Positions 12,799 through 23,673 of a DNA stretch of 64,000 nucleotides are shown here, in pieces. The DNA is from Craspedostauros australis (lineage: Eukaryota > Bacillariophyta > Bacillariophyceae > Mastogloiales > Achnanthaceae), in contig JAMXDE010000007.1 of NCBI GenBank assembly GCA_026770025.1, positions 1,984,001-2,048,000 of the forward strand, given 5' to 3'. A program made the translations under genes and the position numbers. The notes below the pieces were generated by a model that made no database searches, was not told the DNA's origin, and was given only the letters and a program-made list of their open reading frames with translations. Within the stretch, counting starts at the first letter, position 1. The number at the start of each line of letters is the position of its first letter.

Positions 12799-13886
12799 AT
12801 GGGCGCCGTACTCACGAGATTGCTGGAGATATTCTGGACCAAGAAGCTGGACATGGTCGTCATTGGTCTTGAAAATAGGTGCGTCTTCTTTGGCCATTAT
12901 CATGGCCATGCCATCTTCCTTCTCTTGTTTCTGTGCTTTGGCATCATGATTATCATTGACATGGCGATACGGGGGATGCAGGGGTACCGTCGCAATCAGA
13001 ACAAGCAACGATGATGTACTCCACGACTAACACGCTGCTGCGACTTTCGTTCAATCATGCTTCTCTTTGGTACCCATGCAACTGCCATCATCGTCGCTAT
13101 CGTCGAACCACCATACTTTGCAAACAACGTGGCTGTGGAAATGGATACTCTCCGAATATTCGCAACCGTATGCGATACGACACGATACGATGTGATGTGA
13201 TGACAAACGACACACACGCCTTCACTTCAAATTCAACGCTGGTTTCATCCAATTCCACCGGATTGGATTCAATCCGAATCGACTCAATGACAACAACGAA
13301 CATCTCGGCACGACTATGCTATGGAATACTCGAATTCAAATCCATGCTCCTTCGAACTAAAATGCGTACCATACATACTGTTGCATCACATTAATGTCAA
13401 CACCACCACAAATGCAATCACAATCTAAACAGTGGAAAGACGACGTTACTCTCAGTGCTGGCTCATGGGGAAGCTGTCGAGACTGTTCCAACCATCGGAC
13501 TCAACGTCAAGGTCTTCAAGAAAGGAAATGTGAACATGAAATGCTGGGATATAGGCGGGCAGGAGCAGTACCGAAGCGAATGGAGTCGATACACGAAAGG
13601 TTGCGACGTTGTGCTGTTTGTTGTGGACGCCGCCGCACCGCAGAAACTGACGCTGGCCAAGAAGGAACTGCACAAGCTGCTGGATGATGGATCCATCGGC
13701 ACGACTCCAATGCTCGTGCTGGCCAACAAGATCGACATCCAACCGCACGTCGGAGAGGCCGAGCTTATTGACAAACTGCAACTCAACTACGTCATGGAGA
13801 CGCCATGGATGGTCCTGCCCATCAGCGCCCTCAAATGCACCAACATTGATCAGGTGGTGGAATGGCTCACGGCGCAGGGCAAGTAG
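12799..13886 (+). CDS. ARL8-like small GTPase of the ARF family, two exons
   Basis: Exons 12799-12878 and 13433-13886 join through a 554-bp intron to give 177 residues. ARF-like GTPases recruit effectors to membranes; ARL8 acts on lysosome or vacuole positioning in other eukaryotes. The P-loop is rebuilt across the intron as GLENSGKTT; the other motifs are PTIG (switch I), WDIGGQ (switch II), NKID (guanine specificity) and SAL. The N-terminal amphipathic stretch MGAVLTRLLEIF and the order of motifs resemble ARL8 most closely. Unlike animal ARL8 it has Gly at position 2, so N-myristoylation is possible. The intron is longer than most others here and falls exactly within the nucleotide-binding loop, as in several ARF genes. 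The subfamily assignment is an inference from pattern. Confidence 0.9.
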
Positions 13887-14474
13887 AGTGGTGCAGAATC
13901 CATGTGAATGAAACATCTGCGACTGTAGGAGGTCGATGGGCGAGTGTATTGCTGCGTCGGTCCAACTGGCGCGATGATCAATGATCAACAGTACTACTCT
14001 ATACTGTACGGGACCGTATGGTATGGTACGGGTAGAATGATGAAATCCTGTGGGTGCAACGGAATGAATTGGCAGTCGAATCGCAACATCCATGTCCGAC
14101 CAGTCTCGCAAAATGAATGCGCATCAGCACAATACCGCAAGCATGTGGATTGACGTATGGTAATGCTGTGTGGTAGCGCACTTGAAAGTAACTGTCTCTT
14201 TTTCTTCTTCCTCGACATTGTCTATGCATGAATCAATCAAGTGCACTGCTCTTTGTGTGTTGACATGCGTTGTGCATCGACATGATGCCAAACTTGTCGT
14301 CCTGGCACAAAGTAAGGGTTGTTGTGATGAAGATTCCTCTATTTTCTTGTTCTTCGTTAAGTTAAGTTGAGTTACGTTGAGCTGCTTCTCTGCATTCTGT
14401 CATTTCTGCTTGTTTATTACCTTCATTGCCTTCTCAACCATGCTCCAGTTCATGGCACATGGCACATGATCATC
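13887..14474. other. Convergent intergenic region
   Basis: This separates the 3' ends of the ARL gene (+) and the RibD-like gene (-). It should hold both 3' leaders. No gene is seen. Confidence 0.6.
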
Positions 14475-17400
14475 TTAGCGTTTTTGTTTTCGTTTCGAGG
14501 TGAGGATGAGCGGTTTCGAGTCGCCAACCAAACTCACACGGCAATCCAACCGCACGTGACGGATGGATCGACCGTCCACCGTCAAGGCACAATCGGAATC
14601 CGTCTCCACTGTATCGCAGTACTCCAACGAGAGGTCGTCATCGGAGGAAAACACCTTGACCTTCGATTCCGGACCGCAGGCCGCCTGCACCGCACGTTCG
14701 GCGAGCATGAGCTGCCAGAAGCGACCGCCCTTGGCATCGACGGCCAGATGGGCGGACGCCCATTGGAATGCGCCTGTCAGCACGGCACTGACGCCGCGAT
14801 TGGCCCAACACCCGGCTCTCCATACGACATTGCGGTGTTCGTTGTGCTTGCCAATGTGCTCCATGACATCGATGGGTTTGGATCCATCCAGCGTCTCCAC
14901 GATGACGCCAAAACTCTGCAGCCTTCGCTTCAAGCCTTGTGTCTCCATGAGCTGCTTCTGGGTGATCTCCGCGGCTTCGGCAGCTGCCTTGGCACAATCC
15001 ATCGCAGCTTGTGCGGCTCGTTCCGCATCGCCGGTCTCAATCGCCTCACGGGCTTCCCGCGCTGCGATGGCGGCATTCTCCGCGGCACTGTGGACGATGT
15101 AGAGTTAGAGAGTTGAAGTGTGAGATGGACGGATGGAAATGGGGTACAAAAAACACATGCACATGCACAAAAACATAACAACACCATCACCCATTCGAAC
15201 AGGCCGCCAAGCATCAATCATCAATTACCAAATGCAACTGCAAATACAACTGCAGTCGGAAGCACATACATTGCTGCAGCATTCGCCGCTGCTTGGGCCT
15301 TCGCGCTCTTGCCTCGTCGCAGCAACACTCGTGTTGGCTTGCGTCCTTCGCCCTTCCAAAAGGTTTCCACATCGACGCCATCTCGCAGATTTGGATCGTT
15401 GTTGGTCAATGGGAGCTCCGCCAAATCGGTGGCATCCATGACGAGGATTCGCTCCACGCCTGGGGGAAGATCCTGTCCGAATGTTGCCAGCCAGGACAAC
15501 CCATTAAGACGTGCTTGGAGGGAATTGTCATCCACAGGACCATTGCCTGCTTTTGGAAAGGTGGCGATGCAGGCGTCCACCTGTTCGTACCATGGCATGA
15601 CCGGTCCCTTCGGCAACATCAGTTCGGACTGGATCATGCCGTCCATCAGATCGCCGATGCCGTCGACGTCGTCCGCCCAGATCTGTTCCGGCGGTGGGGC
15701 GATTTCATAGGCGCCCAGGTTGCGGTAGCTGAGCTCCTTGCCGCCAAAGGATCGGCCGAAGGCATTGCCGTTGCGTGCAAAGGCCTCTACGTTGCTGCTA
15801 TCCACGACGCTGCAATGCAGGACGCCGAGGGGGCGCTTGTGCTTGCGAAAGTGCTTGCGTGACACAGTTTGGAATTCGGATGTGACTGTGTCAGCGTACC
15901 ATCCGATCATGTCGGCGCATTCGGCCTCGAAACATTCGCCCATCGCAACATCGATGCCGGAGGCGTGAAGATGTGTCGCTCCTTTCGTGGCTGCCTCCGG
16001 GATGGGATCCCTGCAACCAATGACAACGCGACCGACACCGCTCTCTTTGATGAGTTCCGTGATGGGTGGCATCATGTCACCTTTCCCGTCCAAGGATGGT
16101 TCGACGGTTGTGTACAATGTAGCCGAAGGAAGTTGTCCCCGCACTGCGGAGGCCCCTCGCCAATTCAAGTTCCACTCGGTGAGGGGGGCGACCTCAACTC
16201 CAGCATCCAACAAGGCTGCCTGCACGCAATCCATCTCGTAGTTCGTGACTCCCTTGCCGAGGACCGTTCCGTCGTTTGCCACGAACACGGCGCTGGCTCG
16301 AGGCTTGGGGAAGGCTGCCCGCTCGTCGCCGCTGAAGTATTTTGGAAACACAATGCCATTGCAATTGCGGTTGGATCACGATGCGAGCAATCACGATGAA
16401 TCACGAGAGAAATGGTTCAAGCATACGAGAACGTCGTGAGTAAGTCGAGTTCATGACAACCACGAGAGGGTAGAGCCACGTGCTCGTGCTCACGCATCGT
16501 ATGCATGCTTACACGAACGCATGCAAGTGTGTATCGCACGGAGATGGCGCATGGTAGATACCACAATACACGCAGAGTAACCACATCGGCACACACGCAT
16601 ACAGGACAGTTAGGATGGTGCATCCACATACCTCTCGATCGCAAGTTCAATCGCTGTTTGCATGTTTTGTTCATCAAATGGGCTGCAATGATTTTCCTCA
16701 TCATTTCCACCACTGCCATCGTCGTTGCCTTTGTCACCAACGCCGCTGGAACCTGCTGTTCCATTCGCATTAATTGCACCATCCTTGGTAGTGCCCAAAT
16801 CTTGGCTCTTGCTGCCGGAGGCGTTGGCACCATCTTTTGGCCCTTCGGCTTCCATGGATACAGAAGTTTCCGTCGCTGGTGCTGGTGCTGGTTCTGACGT
16901 TGGCAACACTTCTTCTGGCTGCTGCTCTTCCTGTTCAATAACTTCCGGAATGCCAAAGTTGCTGGCCACTTCTTCGAGCGCTGCTTGCGTCTCTCTGGCA
17001 CTTTCGCTCTCATTGGTTTTGGCATTGCCAGAGCCTGAATTTGTGCTTGTCTTCGCACTCGAAGCAGGAATGAATTTGATTTGACCGCCGGCTGCTGTCA
17101 CGTGTGCGCTGTTGCTGTTGCCACCAGTGCTTTGGCCGCCATATAGGTAGTTGCTCTTGGGTGGTGGAGGAGTACTAATCGCACTGGGTTGCCAAGAGCC
17201 CGACTGTTGTGGAACCTGCTGATGATGCGTTGGCTGGGCGGGCTGGATTGTCGGGCGTGAACGTTCCAACGTATTCGTGCGCGTCGCCGTTGCAGTTGCG
17301 ACGAGGTCCGGCCATTGCGCCGTTGGATCGGCCTCTTGCTCCATGCCCGCGGTTCCTGCCACTGCCAGAGACTTGGCCGCGGCTCGTTCAGCTTCGAAGG

Positions 17401-18454
17401 AGGGAATACCGAACGAAGCGGAGGTTTCGACTGGTTCTGTGGCATCGAAGGATAGATCCACAGTTTCCGGAATCTCCATCTCCTTGGCCGCCTCCTGGCG
17501 AGCCTCCTGGCTGTCTGCCGAAGCCAAGGAGTCCAGGTACGTGGTGAGACCAGGACCTCGGTCGCTGGATGCCCACTTCTCCCGGAGTTCGCTGTGCGTG
17601 TACTGAGACCTCGCTGACGGCCCCATGTACCGGTAGACCTTTGGTTCCTCCACTCGGTCTTCTCTCAGCGGTGGGCCACCGCTGGTCGTCACCGCCCCCT
17701 CGGGCAAGTCCGAGAATGGCAGCTCGAGGATGTAGCGCGTGGTCTTCGTCTTCGATGCTCCTTCCGCCGTCGATTTCGCGTCTGCTGTTGTATCGGCCGT
17801 CTCAGACCCATGCGTTTCATCAACGGAGATGTCACCATGCGATTCCGAGGTCGAAACGTAGTGGTGCGCGAGGGAGTCGGCGTAGGATTGGAATCCTGGA
17901 CCGCCATTTTGCAAGGGACCCGTGCGTCCACCTCGCGCAATGTGCGGGCTCTGCGAACCCATGAACCTGTAGGAGCCAGCGTTCTGCTGGTCTCTGTTGT
18001 TCATCGGCAGGCTCGTTTCGCTGAGATCCTCGAGATAGTTGTGCATCCTCGCGTTGGCCTCCAGCAAGTAGGTGGAAGGCACGAAGGTGGGCTTGCGCGA
18101 ATGATCCTCCAGCAGGAGCAGGTGGTTGTGCTGCTGATGGCCTTCATCGTCATGATCCTGGGGATTGGACTGCCGGTGCTGGTCCTGAATCTGCTGCTCC
18201 GCAATGAGATCCTTCTCGGCCTTGCGCAGCAGATTGCGAGACTTGGCCTCTGCCCGCAGCTCCGCGAAGAGGTTGGGGTTGTCCGGTGGGCTGGAGCTGT
18301 GAAGCTGCGTGGCCGTTTTCGATGTCCTGCTAACGGCCCCACCATTGCCAAGCCCTCGCGTGTCGAATTGCCGATGGTTGGGCAGCACGAACGCGCCCGC
18401 TGACGGAACAGCAGCCGCCGAGAGCAGCAACGCTACTGCCGCTCCCAATCTCAT
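14475..18454 (-). CDS. Plastid-targeted protein with a degenerate RibD (deaminase-reductase) fold, three exons
   Basis: Exons 18454-16632, 16331-15270 and 15087-14475 (introns 300 and 182 bp) give 1165 residues in one frame. Residues 1-22 form a signal peptide ending AGAF, the diatom plastid motif. A long low-complexity region (about 25-590) follows. Exon 1 ends in MQTAIELAIE, and exon 2 continues with a stretch that aligns to the riboflavin deaminase RibD: PKPRASAVFVANDG, then TLYTTVEPS and RDPIPEAATKG. The zinc-binding HAE is replaced by MDC (641-643), and the two PCxxC-type cysteines are Ser687 and Ile698, so deaminase activity is not expected. The C-terminal part resembles the RibD reductase (DPNLRDG, then KRRLQSFGVIVETLDG) but the substrate loop and EGG motif are not kept, and an Ala/Glu-rich helix is inserted at the exon 2-3 join. 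Plant PyrR also has a dead deaminase half; here both halves look altered. Function is unknown. Confidence 0.8.
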
Positions 18455-19239
18455 GATCGTCGACTGTCTTTTTTGCGCTCTGTGATAACTGTGGATTGCT
18501 TCAGTTCTGTTCTGCTCTGCTTTGTTGCAGCAGAGGATCCGTTTGTGTTCGGAAAGTGGCAGGCCGATTCTCGCTTGCGTCTGTTTCCTCTTTGGGCGTT
18601 CCACTTTGTGCCAACGTACTATACTGATGCTCCTTGCACTTGCACTCTTCCACTCTTTGTGTTTGTGTGCGTTGCCTTCATTGCCGAACTCGTACGCACC
18701 AACCTGCCACGAATCCATTGGTGCGAGGATGGATCTCAAAAATGCGTTCGTCACATCAAGAATTTCTCGATTCCACCTTGACACTGACGACACACGTGTG
18801 CACGCAGACGTCGGCGCAACAACACGATCTCGGCTTCAATTTACGTTCGTCTCAAAATCAAACGAAGATGTCGAAAACATGTTTCGATGGTGCTCACTGC
18901 ATGTTCCAAGAGTTAGTAGTGCTCATCCACCTCGAACATAGACGGGACACCACTGTTGTGCATGGTCTTACCATACCAATACATGGTTGATTGATGCAAA
19001 ACCTGTCGAAAACAACAACTAAACAGAAACGGTTTCCTCTCTAGATTAGACCATTCTACTATACATCGCGGATTCCAATTGGAAGTCAATTGGACTTACT
19101 AAGGCCCTTATTTCAAAAACACGTTTTGCTGTTCTTGCACTCTATCTACAACAAGGAAGCAAGAAATCTTTCAGCAGAAATCTTCCAGTGAACAGACAAA
19201 GGCATGTTCAAAGCACTACTATGCTGGTATGGGACTATT
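18455..19239. other. Upstream region of the RibD-like gene
   Basis: This should contain the promoter and 5' leader of the minus-strand gene ending at 18454. The frame of its first exon stays open upstream to 18793, but the signal peptide at 18454 marks the start. No other gene is seen. Confidence 0.55.
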
Positions 19240-19852
19240 CTACTTCTGCTGACCAAGCACGAAGCGCATCCGATGTGAGTCCTTCCTGCATGCATATGAA
19301 GCATGGCACTGACACCATTGTTCCTCCGACCATGGATATCGGCGCTGTATGATTATGCGTGCCGAGAACGAGGCGCATCGCATCTGGGTCCTCATACACG
19401 CATGCTGCAATGTGGTATCACCATCGCCATCTTGAGCATCGATGGTAGCGTCGCACAAGTCGACGCAATTCTTGACGCAGTCCACATAACCATTCATGCG
19501 CGCAAGATGAAACAGGGTTCTGCCTTTACGATCTTGAATGCCGATGCACTCCAGATGACCACCGCCGCATGTCCGTTTGATCAAGAGAGAGAGTCCATCC
19601 AAGTGTCTCCCGAGCGTCGGTGCCAGCGTTCAAGGCGCCCGCAAGATACTTGACGCAGTCCAGATGGACCCTTGGACTTGCCACATGAAGGAGGGTGTCG
19701 CCGAAGGGGTATCGCATGTCGATGTCAACATCGAACGATTCCACCAAGTATTTCACACAATCCACATGGCCCTTGTCGCATGCTGTCAACTCGCACCGTC
19801 CTCGTTGTGGCATTCCTTGCTCATTGTTTCGCGTTTGTCCTCGAACCCGCAC
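19240..19852 (-). pseudogene. Ankyrin-repeat gene remnant
   Basis: Two overlapping minus-strand frames together show about three to four ankyrin repeats. The upstream frame (19852-19526) has GHVDCVKYLVE and DTLLHVASPRVHLDCVKYL; the downstream frame (19602-19240) has GGGHLECIGIQ, GRTLFHLARMNGYVDCVK and DTTLQHACMRTQ. The repeats continue from one frame to the other with a shift near 19570-19600 and no splice sites that would explain it. Neither frame starts with a plausible ATG. The best reading is a decayed fragment of an ankyrin protein; a gene with undetected introns is the alternative. Confidence 0.6.
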
Positions 19853-20109
19853 ACGAGCGCGACTCCTCGTCCTTGGATCCGGATCATTTCCATCATGTTC
19901 CGTGACTTGTCATGCCTTCATTCCTTCATTCATACGTCGATCCACGGGGAGTGAGATGTACATGCATGTGTGTTCGAGCACTCATACTCGTGTTAAAATG
20001 TAGGAGTGTGCTCATCCTTTTGATTTCGGCGTGTTTTTGGCAGTACAACACTCGTCGTCATGGGTATGGCGCGAATGATGTGGGTATCGCGTTTTTCCAC
20101 GTTCGTTGA

Positions 20110-23106
20110 TTATGCCACTGGCTGAAATTGTCCAATGCCCTTGTCAATCAACCGCCAACCTGTCGGGTATTCCCGCGCATAGTAAGGTTGCTTGACGGCG
20201 AAGTATTGCTTCATGCGATCGTAACGACCTTCGACCGCGTAGTAATAGGAATTGACGATACCCTGCTCGTAGCCCGGCAGCTGAAGGTTGTCAGCGTGGT
20301 ATCCCCGCAGCCTGTTGATGTAGCCCGAGAATGTGCTGAACCAGCATCCGAAGAATGTGCGACCTCGTGCTGCGATCAGCTGGTCGATCATGCCGTAGAA
20401 ATTGGTGTTCATGCCGTCCAGTTCATGCATGAAATCATCCAAGAAGACGACGTCATAGATTTCCTTGAATGGATCAAAGAAGGATTTGTCACTCTCGTCC
20501 GTTGCAATGTACACGGTAGATCCAGGCACCATGTCGCTCCTGGTCACGTTGATGATTTCCTCCGCGGTTTGCTGGGTGCCTTCGTAATGGTCTTCAAAGT
20601 CTCCACGCCGGATGTGGAACGTGTCGAAATGTCCCTCCGCATCCATCGCTTGAGGGTTTGACTTCGATCTCTCACGCACCGCATGAACTACCCGAGCTGC
20701 CGCACATTGAAGTTCGTCCACGTATCGCACATGATCGCGAACAAAGCGTTTCTGTGCGAGCAAGTAGTTGTGTATCATGCGGAACATGAGATGAACGATC
20801 GAGATTCGAGAGGGCCCGGGATGTTACCAATCAGGAATGGAAGGGCGCAAGCTTGTGAGTGATACAAAATCAGTGTCCAGACATCATGTTCAAACATCAT
20901 GGGTCCAAGAAGTTGAATTGTGCACCTGGATCTCAAAGGTAATAAGACGTACCATCAGCAAATCTTCTCGCCAGTCCTGGAAGAAGAGGAAGGCATAGAA
21001 ATGAACCAGCAACCGCGTGTCATGTCCCTCTTCCTCTTCTTCTTCGTCCTCCTCATCGACGTCGTTTTTCTCACCCGCGGTTTGGGTTGCTTCTTCCGCT
21101 GAGGATGGTTGTTCATCCTCGTCTTCCTTTTCCGCTGACTTCCCTTTGCTTTCATCCGCATCTTCGTTGCTGCCTCTCTCTGCTTTGCTTTCACCGTCTG
21201 TGCTGTCCGCATCCTGATCCGCGCTGTTCGCATCGGCTGCCTCCTTTCGTCCGTCATCATGACTGTCCTCATGACTGTCCTCATGACTGTCCTCATTTCC
21301 ATCATCCGCGGACACTCCATCTGCGTCGCTTTCGTCGGCCTCCATCAACCGCCGTGGCAGCCCAGTCTCGTCGACTTTAAGATGAATCAATTGAAGCGGG
21401 AAATGAAACACAGTGGCTTTCTGCAGGTCACTGTCGTAGATGCAAAGCTGTTCCCGGTCCGCCCAATTCTCTTGCATGCGATCGATGGGTGGTGCATCGA
21501 CCGGGAATGGTTTGCCAGTGTATGCCTCGAACGAAACGAATCCGCCGTTCTTTTGCACTGTGTTGTAATCGTCAAGGAGGCTTTGCGCATCTTCCGGATC
21601 GGGAGATTTCGGGAATGCTGCCATGCAGAGACGCGGGTTCCATTTGCTGTTCTGATCAGAGGATGCCTGCAACCATGCGCGCAGGTGCTCAATCTCCTTG
21701 AACGATTTGCCATCCCAATTGGTGATGTTGCCAGGTGGGAAAGTGATCTCACCAGTGACGCGATTTCGCATCTTTCCTTGCATGGCGACCGTCTTGAGGA
21801 ACTGCTTCATTGAGATAACTTTGATGCCTGCATGTTCCTGACTGATGGAGTCCAAGTGGAAGAAATGATCGAATGAGAAATGTTTGCGCTGGTTGTTCGC
21901 CTTATCATCTAGGTGAGGAAAACCTTGGCCCGGCGGCAGCACCAAGGTGCGTCCCATCGCAAATGCCAGGGTCTGTCGGACCAACGCATTCGAATGCAAG
22001 TATACAGTACGTATGTTGGTGTCGCAAGTATGATTGAAGTCACGAATGTGAGGAATGCAGTGACGGATGATGGGCCGCTTCTGCGTTCGCACACAGCCAC
22101 TGTCATGCAGACTGGTTTGAGTGCAGCAAAGCCTCATACAGTGCGAAAAACAATAAAGCACTCTTGAATGTGAAGCCCGGCGGATCCTACTCGCGACACA
22201 TGACCTTTGTGATGCATGGGAGTTGTCGGAACTCAAGTGAACTCAACGCAATCCAATGATACGCACCAACATGCTCTCCATGCTCATGCGGATGTTGTTC
22301 CAGCCACCCCAATCCAAGTCAAAGGTCATGTACTGTGTTTCCGTCTTGGATCGAAAGGGGCTGATGAAGAGGCTATCCGATGGAATGTCCTCCCAGTACA
22401 CCATCTCCTTGGCGATCTCTGGCGATGGACCGCCGTAGCGATCGCAATTCAAACCGGCGACACTGTGTTGCGCCGGAATTGAAAGTACTGATTGTGAGGA
22501 AGGAGACACAGATGTTGTTGTTGTCGTCGTCGTTGTTGCTTGTGTTGTTACTTCTTCTGCTGTTGCCGTTGTTGTTTGTGTGGTTGCTTTGGTTGTCGTC
22601 GGTACGGTTGTCGTCGGAATCTCTTTCGTTTGCGTGTTGGACGTGGGCTCGGTTTTCGCGTTTGTGCGTGCTTCCGTATACGTCTTCGATTTCCGAATCG
22701 TCTGCAGCCTTTGCGAAGGATTCGGCAAGGGCACGGACGGCTTTGGCACACGTTGAATATCGTCAGCCGGATGCGTCGCCAACCTTGGCTTCTTGTGGAC
22801 TGTGCGGTGCGCGTTGGCACGGACGATCGCGTGGTCGACGAAGCGTTCCATCGGTGTGAATTCTCGATCCGTAACGCTTGCGAACTTGGTCGAGATGAGG
22901 AGGTTGGCGAGGCAGAATACCAGGATGATGGCGAAGAAGTAGCACCTCACAGAGGGCCGTCCCCGTGAGCTCGAGAGCTGCTTCATTGCCTGTGGTTGCG
23001 TTCCCCTGGACATCGAAGCTGAAGACAAAGAATGCAACGATGCATGCATTGACGACGACGATGATGGCATTGACGCTGACTTTGATGACTTCGTTGATGA
23101 TGCCAT
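20110..23106 (-). CDS. O-fucosyltransferase-like type II membrane protein, copy A, three exons
   Basis: Exons 23106-22267, 21972-20953 and 20751-20110, all phase 0 with GT-AG introns (294 and 201 bp), give 833 residues. A single membrane anchor lies at about 55-72 after a Ser-rich cytosolic tail, followed by a Thr-rich stem and a lumenal catalytic region, as in Golgi glycosyltransferases. Family signs are WGGWNNIRMSME, AMGRTLVLPP, the GDP-sugar-binding HIRRGDF (666-672), TVYIATDE and a C-terminal block FSTFSGYINRLRGYH. These fit the GDP-fucose protein O-fucosyltransferase superfamily; the sugar and acceptor are not known. Compared with copy B it carries an extra acidic segment of about 115 residues (about 475-595) that includes EDSHEDSHEDSHD, coded by three 12-bp repeats at 21260-21300. 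Copy B lies directly upstream on the same strand. Confidence 0.88.
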
Positions 23107-23673
23107 CCTCTGCCCTGCCAAATGGAGAAGTTTCCCTTTGATGGGTCTGCGGACGAAGATACTGGAGGTCGGGTTGATGATGATTCAAGCTGTGATGGTT
23201 GCCATGTTGCGAAGTGATCGGAAGCAGTGACGTGCAACGAAGTGAGTTGCTTGGTGTTTTGGCAAGGGCGGTAGTCAAATCGGTGAGGAAAACGCACACA
23301 ACGCACGACCAAACCGTCATTTTTTCGCTTCTCTTTCGGAAATCAAGCAAACACAACGTCCACGACTGATCATTCCCGCCAACCGATTTGATCAAAGGGC
23401 TCAAGCAGCCTTCAAACTACACTAGTGATAGTCTACAATGCACAACAGAATTGCGAGTCTCGTTGGGGCGATTCTTTTGCTGGCGATGGTTGCTGGCATC
23501 CCGCACGACACCGCAGCTGGTTACAGGTAGCAGAGTTGTGCAGTGCAAGCATGATGCAGGTTACACTCCTCTATTGTTCATACTTATCTCAACTATTGGT
23601 CTTCTTCAGTGGTGCGCTAATCATAAATGAACTGGATACGAATCATGACAAATCTTGATGCCCATGCAGGTCA
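23107..23673. other. Spacer between the two O-fucosyltransferase-like genes
   Basis: This 567-bp stretch should hold the promoter of copy A and the 3' leader of copy B, both on the minus strand. No separate gene is seen. Confidence 0.6.

Noticed and set aside
13011-13394. 127-residue frame in the ARL intron
   Set aside because: Lies wholly inside a well-supported intron and has no recognisable content.
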